Shown piece by piece: positions 30,781 through 38,040 of a stretch of 49,576 nucleotides of DNA. Position 1 is the first letter of the stretch; each line of letters opens with the position of its first letter. Made by a program: the position numbers and the translations under genes. The notes beneath the pieces were generated by a model. The model worked only from the letters and a program-made list of their open reading frames with translations, searched no databases and had not been told where the DNA came from. The stretch is from Candidatus Pacearchaeota archaeon (lineage in GTDB: Archaea > Nanoarchaeota > Nanoarchaeia > Pacearchaeales > GW2011-AR1). The stretch is taken from positions 209,210-258,785 of the forward strand of contig JALOBN010000001.1 of the NCBI GenBank assembly GCA_023228245.1, given 5' to 3'.

Positions 30781-31539
30781 ATGTCGATTCGAATAATCCA
30801 GGGCAACAACCTTGATATCCTTCCCGAGTTCCAAGATAAGAGCATCAATTTGATTTACATTGATCCTCCTTTCAATACCGGGAAAGTTCAGGCGCGGGCA
30901 GATAAGTCATACAAAGACTCTTTTGATAACTTCAAGGATTTCATTGTCCCGAGAATTCAAGAGGCTCATCGACTCCTCGCTGATAATGGAAGTTTCTTTA
31001 TTCATCTAGATTGGCGTGAATGTCATTACGTCAAAGTCTGGACAGATGAGATATTCGGTAGGGATAACTTCATCAACGAGATTATCTGGTCATTCGATTA
31101 TGGTGGTCGCAGTAAGACGAAATGGTCTGCAAAACACAATAACATCTTCTGGTATGCAAAGGATAGTAATAACTATACCTTCAATTACGATGAAGTTGAT
31201 AGAATACCCTATATGGCTCCTGGATTAGTTGGGAAGGAGAAAGCCGCCATTGGAAAGACACCAACTGATTCTTGGTGGAATACAATAGTCCACACGAACG
31301 GCAAGGAAAAGACCGGATACCCAACCCAGAAGCCTCTCAAGATACTGGAAAGGATTGTTAAAGTACATTCCAACCCAGGAGATTTGACAATGGACTTCTT
31401 CGCGGGAAGCGGATCATTTGGAGAGGCTTCGGCTTTGAATTGTCGCAACTGCATACTGATCGATGAGAATCCTACAGCTATCGAGATTATGAAGAAGAGA
31501 TTCTCATCTTTCGAAAGCGTAACCTGTCGAGAGGGCTAG
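30781..31539 (+). CDS. N6-adenine/N4-cytosine DNA methyltransferase (beta class)
   Basis: A 252-residue methyltransferase with catalytic motif IV YIDPPFNTG at 26-34 before the SAM motif I DFFAGSG at 205-211, the beta-class order. KTGYPTQKPLKILERI is the conserved motif preceding the SAM site. DPPF suggests adenine-N6 (or, less often, cytosine-N4) methylation. No restriction partner is adjacent, so it is an orphan enzyme that could protect phage DNA. The target-recognition region (about 100-160) is short. Confidence 0.92.
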   Translation: MSIRIIQGNNLDILPEFQDKSINLIYIDPPFNTGKVQARADKSYKDSFDNFKDFIVPRIQEAHRLLADNGSFFIHLDWRECHYVKVWTDEIFGRDNFINEIIWSFDYGGRSKTKWSAKHNNIFWYAKDSNNYTFNYDEVDRIPYMAPGLVGKEKAAIGKTPTDSWWNTIVHTNGKEKTGYPTQKPLKILERIVKVHSNPGDLTMDFFAGSGSFGEASALNCRNCILIDENPTAIEIMKKRFSSFESVTCREG

Positions 31540-31564
31540 TACGGAATGGTCTATTCATGTTGCC

Positions 31565-32119
31565 ATGTTTTCGAAGCAGAAACGTCTAGAGATATTAAGC
31601 GGTGAGGTTTCTAGGTGCATCTCTTGTAGATTGCACGAGGGCAGGGCCAACACGGTCTTTGGTGAGGGGGCTTTGGATGCCAAGGTGATGTTCGTTGGAG
31701 AAGCCCCTGGACAGACTGAGGATGAGACTGGGCGTCCATTTGTTGGCAGGGCTGGGAAGCTCTTGGACAGCATGATCGCGAGCATCGGGCTGAAGCGCGA
31801 GGATGTCTACATAGCAAATATCTGCAAGTGCCGTCCGCCAGGCAATCGTAAACCCAAGCCAGATGAGATGGATGTTTGCAAGCCTTTCTTGTCAGTTCAG
31901 CTTGGTACAATAAAGCCTAAGGTTATTGTTGCGCTTGGCAATACTGCTCTTGAGGGGTTGACTGGGCGCGGGGAAATCTCGAAGCGGTGTGGGGAGTGGG
32001 AGGATTGGTTTGGGTGGAAGCTGATGCCTTGCTACCATCCATCGGCGCTGTTGAGGAATCCTAATTGGAAAACTCCGGCGGGGAATGCGCTCCAAAAGGT
32101 CGCAAAGGAGCTGTTATGA
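31565..32119 (+). CDS. Family 4 uracil-DNA glycosylase (4Fe-4S)
   Basis: A 184-residue enzyme that removes uracil from DNA. GEAPGQTEDETGRPFVG (45-61) is the water-activating and uracil-binding motif and YHPSALLRNP the second catalytic motif near residue 163. Iron-sulfur ligands fit Cys18, Cys21, Cys89 and Cys105, with the family's spacing. GFR-like insertions are absent, so it is the classic thermophile/phage-type family 4 rather than SPO1 DNA polymerase-associated. Together with dUTPase it guards against uracil. It overlaps the next gene by 4 nt. Confidence 0.95.
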   Translation: MFSKQKRLEILSGEVSRCISCRLHEGRANTVFGEGALDAKVMFVGEAPGQTEDETGRPFVGRAGKLLDSMIASIGLKREDVYIANICKCRPPGNRKPKPDEMDVCKPFLSVQLGTIKPKVIVALGNTALEGLTGRGEISKRCGEWEDWFGWKLMPCYHPSALLRNPNWKTPAGNALQKVAKELL

Positions 32120-32442
32120 TCTCCGTAACGGAATTCCATAAGCAATGGGCTGAAAGACATGACTTTGAATATGACGATGCCGATTTCTTATCAAAGAAGT
32201 TTCCAAACATACTATTCAAACATATTCCTCAAGCATGGGTCTGTTGTATATACGACCATTTATATTTGATAGAAGATTTACAAAAGGTTGTATCTGTATC
32301 TCAAATATTCGGATTTCCAGTTATTCAATACGAAAATGATATAGGGGATGATGATTTCCATATAATAAATGATATGGAAAACAGCATTTTGTGCATAGAT
32401 GTAGATTTACATAAGCAGCTTGAAGCAGTGGTTCTAAATTAG
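32116..32442 (+). CDS. Hypothetical protein (108 aa)
   Basis: ATG 32116 overlaps the glycosylase stop (ATGA); the frame is open upstream but inside that gene. Acidic protein with DFEYDDADFLSKKFPNILFK and a beta-rich C-terminus. No motif is recognised. A stem-loop repeat follows 20 nt after its stop. Confidence 0.55.
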   Translation: MISVTEFHKQWAERHDFEYDDADFLSKKFPNILFKHIPQAWVCCIYDHLYLIEDLQKVVSVSQIFGFPVIQYENDIGDDDFHIINDMENSILCIDVDLHKQLEAVVLN

Positions 32443-32462
32443 GACTTTTCAAAGGTAGAATC

Positions 32463-32490
32463 GATAGCTTGATACCTTACAAATCGAGAC
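32463..32490 (+). repeat. Five-copy stem-loop element, copy 4
   Basis: GATAG, then CTTGAT-ACCTTACAA-ATCGAG. The arms pair with one G.T; the first base pair of the alternative GGTA/TACC stem is changed (GATA). It lies 19 nt before the next ATG. Confidence 0.75.
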
Positions 32491-32508
32491 AATTAGGATA
32501 ACCCAACG

Positions 32509-32817
32509 ATGGCGCGAAAAACCAAAAAGAAGTTCTTCATCAAAGAGGTAGAGGGCATTCATACGGTCACTGAGGAGTTTTTTAGTGATATTGAGAGCCG
32601 TGATGAAGCTTTGGTACTTGCTATTCGAGCACTTGATGAAATTCATACCACCCTCAAAGAAGAGGTTGGTGGCGACTCCATGGTAATTGGTACCATGAAG
32701 GTGACGACTGGATTACAGCGCAGCTTGGAAGAGTTGGATAAGCGCTGGCCAAGTCTTCTGGAGCAGATGTACTCCACGCCCAGAAACATTGATGGGCATA
32801 AAATTACCTTTAATTAG
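32509..32817 (+). CDS. Hypothetical protein (102 aa)
   Basis: A basic N-terminus (MARKTKKKFFIKEVEG) is followed by helices (SRDEALVLAIRALDEIHTTLKEE) and a short beta end. It is bracketed by two copies of the stem-loop element, so it is probably transcribed or processed separately from both neighbours. Function unknown; the basic head might contact RNA or the ribosome, as IF3 is the next gene. Confidence 0.6.
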   Translation: MARKTKKKFFIKEVEGIHTVTEEFFSDIESRDEALVLAIRALDEIHTTLKEEVGGDSMVIGTMKVTTGLQRSLEELDKRWPSLLEQMYSTPRNIDGHKITFN

Positions 32818-32823
32818 GACAAA

Positions 32824-32850
32824 GGTAGCTCGATACCTTTAAATCGAGAC
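32824..32850 (+). repeat. Five-copy stem-loop element, copy 5
   Basis: GGTAG, then CTCGAT-ACCTTTAA-ATCGAG. Here the 6 bp stem is perfect. It lies in the leader of the IF3 gene, and its last 11 bases start a tandem repeat. Confidence 0.78.
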
Positions 32851-32872
32851 TAAATCAAGACTAAATCAAGAC
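32840..32872 (+). repeat. Three tandem 11 bp units before infC
   Basis: TAAATCGAGAC (32840-32850) is followed by two exact copies of TAAATCAAGAC (32851-32861 and 32862-32872). The first unit is the 3' arm of the stem-loop. An 11 bp period matches one helical turn, so the repeat could present aligned protein sites; it may also have arisen by slippage. Confidence 0.7.
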
Positions 32873-32906
32873 AGATATTCTAGACCGCAATTAACAATAG
32901 GACATA

Positions 32907-33473
32907 ATGAGATACTCCAGACCGCAACCACGAATCGATCACCGATATATTTTTGGCCGTTTCATTCGAGAATCAAAGATAGTTTGCATAAATCAAGACA
33001 ATAACAATATTGGAATCATCGAGACTCATGAGGCCTTACGTATGGCTCATGCGGCCAATTTGGAATTGGTGCTGGTATCACAAGGGAAGAACGGCAATCC
33101 CTCAACTTGTAAGATTCTTGACTTTGGCAAGTACAAGTTCGAACAAGAGAAGAGAGATCGCACGGCCAAGAAAAAGCAGCGTGAGAATGCAGTCCAAATC
33201 AAAGAGGTTCGGCTGCGCCCAAGTACAGGCGAACACGATTTGGAAGTCAAGGCGCGTCAGCTAAAAGAGTTCCTTGATGAGGGTAATCGGCTCAAGGTAA
33301 CCGTTCAATTCCGTGGTCGAGAGATGGCCCACCGCGACGTTGGTGTTGAGACAATGAAGAAGTTCGCACAGCTGATTTCGGCTCAGTACGAAGGGGATCC
33401 TTTGATCACTGGCAGAAATATGACTGTGGTTTTGCATAAAGGCGATCAGAGGGCTGAAGCTCGGGCTGGATGA
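32907..33473 (+). CDS. infC: Translation initiation factor IF3
   Basis: A full-length 188-residue IF3. The N-domain carries NIGIIETHEALRMAHAANLELVLVS, then CKILDFGKYKFEQEKRDRTAKKKQ, the interdomain linker. The C-domain carries KEVRLRPSTGEHDLEVKARQLKEFLDEGNRLKVTVQFRGREMAH, with the FRGRE-x-x-H signature at its expected place. IF3 keeps 30S and 50S apart and checks the start codon. A phage copy could change start-site choice, or supply the factor when host synthesis stops. AGGACATAATG provides the start. A 53-residue gene overlaps its stop. Confidence 0.95.
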   Translation: MRYSRPQPRIDHRYIFGRFIRESKIVCINQDNNNIGIIETHEALRMAHAANLELVLVSQGKNGNPSTCKILDFGKYKFEQEKRDRTAKKKQRENAVQIKEVRLRPSTGEHDLEVKARQLKEFLDEGNRLKVTVQFRGREMAHRDVGVETMKKFAQLISAQYEGDPLITGRNMTVVLHKGDQRAEARAG

Positions 33474-33631
33474 GAAAGATAACCAAGAAGAAGTGCGCAC
33501 GGATTGTGGGGCTGGCCATCAAATTACCATTTGAACCAGCTCGCACTCAAGAAGCTATTGATGTCAGCCCAAACTTTTGGAGGATGGCTATCAAACAGTT
33601 CAACCGCGAGTTTTTAACCTGGGGCCTTTAG
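33470..33631 (+). CDS. Small basic protein (53 aa) coupled to infC
   Basis: ATG 33470 overlaps the infC stop by 4 nt and ends TAG at 33631. The product is basic (MRKITKKKCARIVG) with a C-terminal segment SPNFWRMAIKQFNREFLTWG that resembles a helix-turn-helix or sigma-like helix. Translational coupling and the lack of any other gene in this gap make it a credible small gene. Its role is unknown. Confidence 0.55.
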   Translation: MRKITKKKCARIVGLAIKLPFEPARTQEAIDVSPNFWRMAIKQFNREFLTWGL

Positions 33632-33650
33632 GGAGGGGTAGTCCACAGTC

Positions 33651-34085
33651 ATGATCATTACCGATGAAAGTTTACTGAGGGTGAAATGTGAATTGGTATT
33701 ACCATCCGAGGTAGATGATCTTCGAGCCAAACTTGAAGAGGGTTTAGCTTGGGCAGCAAAGCACAATCGGGTTGGTGTTGGCTTAGCCTGTCCTCAAATT
33801 GGCATCGCAAAGGAAATGGCTATAATTCGCGTAGAAGATATAAAGATTGATTTAGTTAATGCGAAAATAGCTAAAAAGTATTACCAATTTGAATTTGATG
33901 GTGAAGGATGTTTGAGTTTTCCCGGTAGATATGAAAAAACCTTGCGATACAAAGAAATTGTTGTCGAGGGAAATTTGGTACATCCACATAGGTTCATAGC
34001 TACCGGGTTTGCTGCTGTAGTAATTTCCCACGAATTAGATCATCTCAACGGTATTTTACTCCCAGACGCTGCAATAGCTAAGTGA
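33651..34085 (+). CDS. def: Peptide deformylase
   Basis: A 144-residue Fe/Zn metalloprotease that removes the N-formyl group from nascent proteins. Motif 1 is GVGLACPQIG (42-51; usual GVGLAAPQ), motif 2 EGCLSFPG with metal ligand Cys87, motif 3 ISHELDHLNG with ligands His127 and His131 and catalytic Glu128. The C-terminal helix of host enzymes is missing, as in other phage deformylases. It fits with IF3, bS21 and trigger factor as a set acting at the ribosome. Confidence 0.95.
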   Translation: MIITDESLLRVKCELVLPSEVDDLRAKLEEGLAWAAKHNRVGVGLACPQIGIAKEMAIIRVEDIKIDLVNAKIAKKYYQFEFDGEGCLSFPGRYEKTLRYKEIVVEGNLVHPHRFIATGFAAVVISHELDHLNGILLPDAAIAK

Positions 34086-34163
34086 TCTATAGAGAATCAT
34101 TACGGTATTTAAGTTGATTTTGAACTAGGCATTATCTCGGTTAGCTACTACGGAGCGGAGAGT

Positions 34164-34373
34164 ATGGACAAAGCCATCCAGGAACTATTTGTAAGTCAGA
34201 GCCAGGTTATCGCCACATTAGCTCTTCGTATTTCAGTGTTAGAGAAACTATTGCTGGAGAAGAAAATTCTCACCGAAGCTGAAATTCTCAAGGATACAGA
34301 GATCCTTGGTAAGGAATTTGCAGCGAAAACTCAAGAAGCTTTCCGCAAAGCGGCCCAGATGAGCAAGGGATAA
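34164..34373 (+). CDS. Small helical protein (69 aa)
   Basis: Continuous amphipathic helix (LFVSQSQVIATLALRISVLEKLLLEKK) predicted to form a coiled coil, then a charged helix ending QMSKG. CGGAGCGGAGAG upstream is a good binding site. It could be an oligomerising accessory protein; no family is known. A terminator-like hairpin follows. Confidence 0.6.
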   Translation: MDKAIQELFVSQSQVIATLALRISVLEKLLLEKKILTEAEILKDTEILGKEFAAKTQEAFRKAAQMSKG

Positions 34374-34380
34374 GGTCGAA

Positions 34381-34416
34381 TGTTCGCTAGTGAACAGATC
34401 GATCTTTTTCTTTTTC
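34381..34416 (+). terminator. Probable intrinsic terminator
   Basis: TGTTC-GCTAGT-GAACA (34381-34396) followed by GATCGATC and then a T-rich run (TTTTTCTTTTTC). The stem is short (5 bp), but the T-tract is the best in this part of the window. Confidence 0.5.
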
Positions 34417-34458
34417 AGCGATATTAGATGCAAGAGAAATATCTACAAGGAGTTCTGA

Positions 34459-34758
34459 ATGTTGGATATTGATAATGGAATCAGTCTTGTTAAGTTTGCT
34501 GCAACCTGGTGCGCCCCATGTAAGACGGTAGCGAGTACTATCAAGAAGGTTCAGCCTGAGTTTGAGAATATAAGGTTTCAGGAAGTTGACGTAGATGATG
34601 TTCCAAGCCTTGCGAAAGATTATAAGATCAGGAGCGTTCCTACTGTTATAGTATTCAAAGATGGTGCTGAATACACCAGAGTTATGGGTGCTCTAAAAGT
34701 AGATGCTCTCCGTAAGATTTTGAGAGACGCTGTAAAAGGTAAAGAACAAGCAGCGTAA
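34459..34758 (+). CDS. Thioredoxin
   Basis: A 99-residue thioredoxin-fold protein with the active site WCAPC at 17-21 (usual WCGPC), the strand FQEVDVDDVPSLAKDY and the cis-Pro loop IRSVPTVIVFKDG. It probably supports phage ribonucleotide reduction or protein disulfide exchange in the cytoplasm. CAPC has a Gly-to-Ala change that usually alters redox potential modestly. AAGGAG precedes ATG by 8 nt. Confidence 0.93.
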   Translation: MLDIDNGISLVKFAATWCAPCKTVASTIKKVQPEFENIRFQEVDVDDVPSLAKDYKIRSVPTVIVFKDGAEYTRVMGALKVDALRKILRDAVKGKEQAA

Positions 34759-34773
34759 CGAAGGAGAAGTAAG

Positions 34774-35094
34774 ATGGTAAAAACGGAATCAGATAAGGCC
34801 GTTGAACAAACCGCAGCCGCAAAACTTTGGGACAAGATCAAAGATCTTCCCATGGACATTTTCGCTCTGCCAAACCAAACCGTGAAGGATCATGCTAAGC
34901 GCGAAGAGGGAATGGATAATGTGTTCCCGAATGACGTCTACGTTATTCTACGCTCAGCTGCCGCCTATCCGGCTTTGGAAGAGGCTCTTGGAACTGCCCA
35001 GGCACGAAACCAAATCAAGCTTGCAAAGGGCGAGAGATTTGAAGTGTCCCAAAGTGCGCGGTACACAGTTATTAAAGTTGTTTCCAATCTATAA
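34774..35094 (+). CDS. Hypothetical protein (106 aa)
   Basis: Begins 15 nt after the thioredoxin gene with a GAAGGAGAAG site. Helical N-terminal half (AVEQTAAAKLWDKIKDLPMDIF) and a mixed C-terminal half. No cysteines, so direct redox partnership with thioredoxin is unlikely. Function unknown. Confidence 0.65.
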   Translation: MVKTESDKAVEQTAAAKLWDKIKDLPMDIFALPNQTVKDHAKREEGMDNVFPNDVYVILRSAAAYPALEEALGTAQARNQIKLAKGERFEVSQSARYTVIKVVSNL

Positions 35095-35096
35095 TT

Positions 35097-35112
35097 CGCT
35101 AGTTTTCTAGCG
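35097..35112 (+). other. Perfect 6 bp hairpin
   Basis: CGCTAG-TTTT-CTAGCG lies between two hypothetical genes. No T-tract follows; it may be a processing signal or weak terminator. Confidence 0.4.
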
Positions 35113-35127
35113 TGAGCTGAAATAAAT

Positions 35128-35571
35128 GTGGAGGAGAATGCTTACTTAGTACTAGGCTGTTATGGAAGAACAGAGAACGGTTTCGTTCTTTGCACTTCAA
35201 CGCAGAATCGTATTCTTAAACTGGATGATGGCCTAGTAAATGTTGAGGGTGTTACAAGCTATTTCGACGCAGTAAAGCTATTTGATAGGCCATTGCTTGA
35301 TCAAAATGCTATTCGGCATCTAATCTACAATCTTCAAGAACGCTTTGAGCAGAAGTTCAAAAGGATGTGGACCGATCACGAATATCATTTACTTGAGCGG
35401 TTCATGCAAATGCACAAACCTTGTGGTCTCTATGCTCAGTTGATAATGGTTCAGGAAGATCCTCAACAACGCTCGGTGGGTGACGATATTTCATTCGTGT
35501 GCGGTGTGCCTGAAACACAAAGAAAGGAAAGGAAAAATACTATAGATTTGGTCAGAACTCGGAAATTCTAA
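35128..35571 (+). CDS. Hypothetical protein (147 aa)
   Basis: GTG start at 35128. N-terminal beta-rich half (LVLGCYGRTENGFVLCT), then a long helix (LIYNLQERFEQKFKRMW) and basic tail. The stop overlaps the next ATG by one base (TAATG). Part of a run of six small tightly packed genes of unknown role. Confidence 0.55.
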   Translation: MEENAYLVLGCYGRTENGFVLCTSTQNRILKLDDGLVNVEGVTSYFDAVKLFDRPLLDQNAIRHLIYNLQERFEQKFKRMWTDHEYHLLERFMQMHKPCGLYAQLIMVQEDPQQRSVGDDISFVCGVPETQRKERKNTIDLVRTRKF

Positions 35572-35816
35572 TGCGCTTCAACCTTATTCACCCATCCATC
35601 ATTGAATTGTACATCAATACCCTTAGTCTTCACTTACTTCAAGAAAGGCTTGGTATTGTGGGTCCTGATGGGTTAACAGATGAATTGAGAAACACTGTTG
35701 ATGAAACTACTCACAATTTTTCAATTTCAGCTGAGGCTGCCGAGCAATTGTTTGGGTCTTCCGATGTTGTTCAAGACCAATTAAATGCCTTAACTTTCAC
35801 TATCGGTGATACATGA
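35571..35816 (+). CDS. Hypothetical protein (81 aa)
   Basis: Overlaps the preceding stop by 1 nt and the next start by 4 nt. N-terminal hydrophobic helix (IIELYINTLSLHLLQERLGI), acidic remainder. No recognised domain. Confidence 0.6.
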   Translation: MRFNLIHPSIIELYINTLSLHLLQERLGIVGPDGLTDELRNTVDETTHNFSISAEAAEQLFGSSDVVQDQLNALTFTIGDT

Positions 35817-36151
35817 AGCTAAAAGGAAACACATCGGTCCAGGGATTGTTGGGGGATAGGTTTTCCAACAATCCACCACGCGGTTATTCAGATCAGCTGA
35901 TTGTAGAGCGTATCGAACCAGAGCCAGGGGAGATTAAGCAGCAGGTGCCTTTCGCGTTCTCTAAAGAGGAAAAAATCGCGGTATATCAAGATCTTAAGGG
36001 CCGATTGGAAGATGGTCAAGACCCAGGTGAGATTGCCCGTGACGTTCTGGCTTGCATGGAAGAGCACATGAAAGAGAAGCAGGCTGAGGCTTACGGGGAG
36101 ACGAATTCCAAACTCAAGGGTGGTAAGGGTAAATTCCGTAGAGTGGAATAG
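35813..36151 (+). CDS. Hypothetical protein (112 aa)
   Basis: Starts by ATGA overlap. Disordered N-terminus (NNPPRGYSDQ), then a helical acidic segment (FSKEEKIAVYQDLKGRLEDG) and a basic tail (KLKGGKGKFRRVE). The acid-then-base pattern could fit a protein-nucleic acid adaptor; no family known. Confidence 0.6.
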   Translation: MKLKGNTSVQGLLGDRFSNNPPRGYSDQLIVERIEPEPGEIKQQVPFAFSKEEKIAVYQDLKGRLEDGQDPGEIARDVLACMEEHMKEKQAEAYGETNSKLKGGKGKFRRVE

Positions 36152-36165
36152 TTTCGCATGAGAAT

Positions 36166-36417
36166 ATGAACGAATCTATCAACACAGCCGAAGAAGTAGT
36201 AGAGCGGCGCAAACGTTCAGCGCGCCGGCAGAAACTATTCGAAATTCTCAGGTTGATTTTAGATGGCAAGATTGATAGTTCAGAGACACCACTTGCAGGA
36301 ATTTTCAATCAGAGTGGTCCACGCCAGACATATATAAGCCCTCAGCGCCGTGGTGGTAATAATTCAGGGTATATGCAGATGGATGAGTTCTTGGTTGGAA
36401 ATCCTTTTGCTGAATAA
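36166..36417 (+). CDS. Hypothetical basic protein (83 aa)
   Basis: N-terminal helix rich in Arg (VVERRKRSARRQKLFEIL), then a Gly/Asn-rich C-terminus. It may bind nucleic acid. It is separated from its neighbours by 14 nt on each side. Confidence 0.55.
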   Translation: MNESINTAEEVVERRKRSARRQKLFEILRLILDGKIDSSETPLAGIFNQSGPRQTYISPQRRGGNNSGYMQMDEFLVGNPFAE

Positions 36418-36431
36418 TTAGGAGAATTTCA

Positions 36432-36818
36432 ATGCGTACTATTTCGAAAAATCTAAAGCTACGACTGTTAGCTCAAGCCGAAGAGGCTAATTTTCATGGG
36501 CTTGAAAAAGTAGCTATGAAGCTGAATCATCAGGTTAATAGTACACCTATTCGCCAAGACTCAGAAGAATATAGCTATTCCAGAAGTGAACTGTACAATG
36601 ACGTAGAGGATTTGCTTTGGAGAGCTGCCGTTCGTACGCAGGACTATTTCGGGAAGACTGCCGACGCAGGAGCAATTGGCGAGGTTATCGAATCGCTTGC
36701 TGATGAGCTGATCTCTTCTCTCCGTACCAAGATTGGTGGAGATGTTGTTATAGGACCACATGAACCTCTAGTTCCTGGTGAACAGAGAATGATTGTGGAG
36801 ATTGACGAAGATGCCTAG
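36432..36818 (+). CDS. Hypothetical protein (128 aa)
   Basis: AGGAGAATTTC precedes ATG, a good start. Helical protein: N-terminal NLKLRLLAQAEEANFHGLEKVAMKL and a second helical region ELISSLRTKIGGD. No catalytic motif. Overlaps the next gene by 8 nt. Confidence 0.65.
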   Translation: MRTISKNLKLRLLAQAEEANFHGLEKVAMKLNHQVNSTPIRQDSEEYSYSRSELYNDVEDLLWRAAVRTQDYFGKTADAGAIGEVIESLADELISSLRTKIGGDVVIGPHEPLVPGEQRMIVEIDEDA

Positions 36819-37353
36819 AAGCCCTTTTGTAAATGGTCCAGGAACACAGCTTCCAGATAATCAACGCATTGGATTTATGCCAACCAATAAGGAAGTGGTT
36901 GCCACTCGCGGTGTAAAACTCAGGACAAAGGCTGCTATCCAAAAAGAACAGGATCAGCAAGAGCGAGAGGAATACAAGGCGCGTTTTGAAGAGAATGCCG
37001 ATAAGACTGTTAAGTATCACGATGAAAAGTCTAAGAAAGCGATTGATATAATTACTCGTTATCACAAGCTGACTGAGGATAAAACTCTGTTCAGAAATCG
37101 TGGTAGTATTGCAACTGATGTCGAAAGAGAAATCCGGCAGCAAATAATTCAACTTGCTTTGGATATGAACAACGACGAGAACGAGGAAGATAATGGTAAG
37201 GGTTCTGTTGTTGTTTTGAGCGTCGTTACAAAGATACTTCTTATGTACCGAGATAGGTTGAATGACCTAGAATATGAAATACAACAATTAAAGCGTGAAC
37301 TACACAAAGTGTCGAGTGCCTCGGCGCAGCAGACGTCCAATGCAACCAAATGA
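36811..37353 (+). CDS. Hypothetical coiled-coil protein (180 aa)
   Basis: ATG 36811 (MPRSPFVNGPGTQLPDN) is preferred over an upstream frame start at 36793. Long charged helices (AAIQKEQDQQEREEYKAR and DRLNDLEYEIQQLKRELHK) suggest a coiled coil, with an acidic hinge (NNDENEEDNGKG). Likely structural or scaffolding. Overlaps the next gene by 14 nt. Confidence 0.6.
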   Translation: MPRSPFVNGPGTQLPDNQRIGFMPTNKEVVATRGVKLRTKAAIQKEQDQQEREEYKARFEENADKTVKYHDEKSKKAIDIITRYHKLTEDKTLFRNRGSIATDVEREIRQQIIQLALDMNNDENEEDNGKGSVVVLSVVTKILLMYRDRLNDLEYEIQQLKRELHKVSSASAQQTSNATK

Positions 37354-37540
37354 TCTTCGACCTCAAATAATCAAAATGATTACTGAGGAAAAGGAGTATT
37401 TGGCGGCTTACAAGGGACTATGCGCAAGATTTCAAATAACGCCGAGCCCGATTCCGGAGGCAGTTGTACAGGCCAAGGTGCAAACTTTGGAGATGATTCT
37501 GAAATGTTTGCCCACATCAAATCGGCAAACAGAAAAGTAA
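37340..37540 (+). CDS. Hypothetical protein (66 aa)
   Basis: ATG 37340 (MQPNDLRPQIIKMITEEKEY) lies in the end of the preceding gene. Small helical protein whose 3' end overlaps the CHC2 zinc-finger gene by 37 nt. Both frames remain open over the overlap. Function unknown. Confidence 0.5.
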   Translation: MQPNDLRPQIIKMITEEKEYLAAYKGLCARFQITPSPIPEAVVQAKVQTLEMILKCLPTSNRQTEK

Positions 37541-38040
37541 GAACGATACAAATTCTTCGAGGGTATGGCTTCAAGATAGAGAAGAACTATCAGCGACCAA
37601 CTTGGAGCAATAATATCACCTGCCCTCTACCTGGTCATAAAGGGGCAAAGGAACGAACGCCTTCGTTTGGTTATTGTTTCGTATCAGATCATTGGTTTTG
37701 TTTCGGTTGCCACAAGTCTGGTCGAGCAGTTGAGTTCATTTCTCTATACGAACGGGTGTCAAGAACCTTAGTTGCCGAGAAGATTCTTGCGCAATACGGC
37801 GATGATGCAGATTTCGAAGAAGACAATGATTACATAGATGATATCTCTCCAATTTTATTGGAAGGCTCGAAACATCTACAGAATCTAATTCAAAAGCACA
37901 AAGACAATCCCAAGAAATTAAAAGAGATTAATAGGTATGTATGGTGGTTGGATTTTTATCTAATGGCCAAGGCACCTGGAAATCACATTAAGCCAGAAGA
38001 CCTAAAACGTAGAATAGATCGCGTGAAGGAAGTTCTATGA
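37504..38040 (+). CDS. CHC2-type zinc-finger protein (DnaG zinc domain without Toprim)
   Basis: About 178 residues from ATG 37504; an upstream start at 37420 is possible but inside the previous gene. ITCPLPGHKGAKERTPSF, then HWFCFGCHKSGRAVEFI, is the CHC2 ligand set (C-x4-H ... C-x2-C) of primase zinc domains, followed by VAEKILAQYG as in DnaG. The catalytic Toprim core is absent; the rest is helical. It may be the primer-initiation part of a split primase, with the core elsewhere, or a regulator. It overlaps sbcD by 4 nt, placing it in the recombination-replication operon. Confidence 0.8.
   Translation: MFAHIKSANRKVRTIQILRGYGFKIEKNYQRPTWSNNITCPLPGHKGAKERTPSFGYCFVSDHWFCFGCHKSGRAVEFISLYERVSRTLVAEKILAQYGDDADFEEDNDYIDDISPILLEGSKHLQNLIQKHKDNPKKLKEINRYVWWLDFYLMAKAPGNHIKPEDLKRRIDRVKEVL

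Noticed and set aside
26328..31537. Shared 12-mer GTCGAGAGGGCT at 26328 and 31526
   Set aside because: Only two copies, one of them ending inside a coding region; no symmetrical structure or consistent position, so chance is possible.
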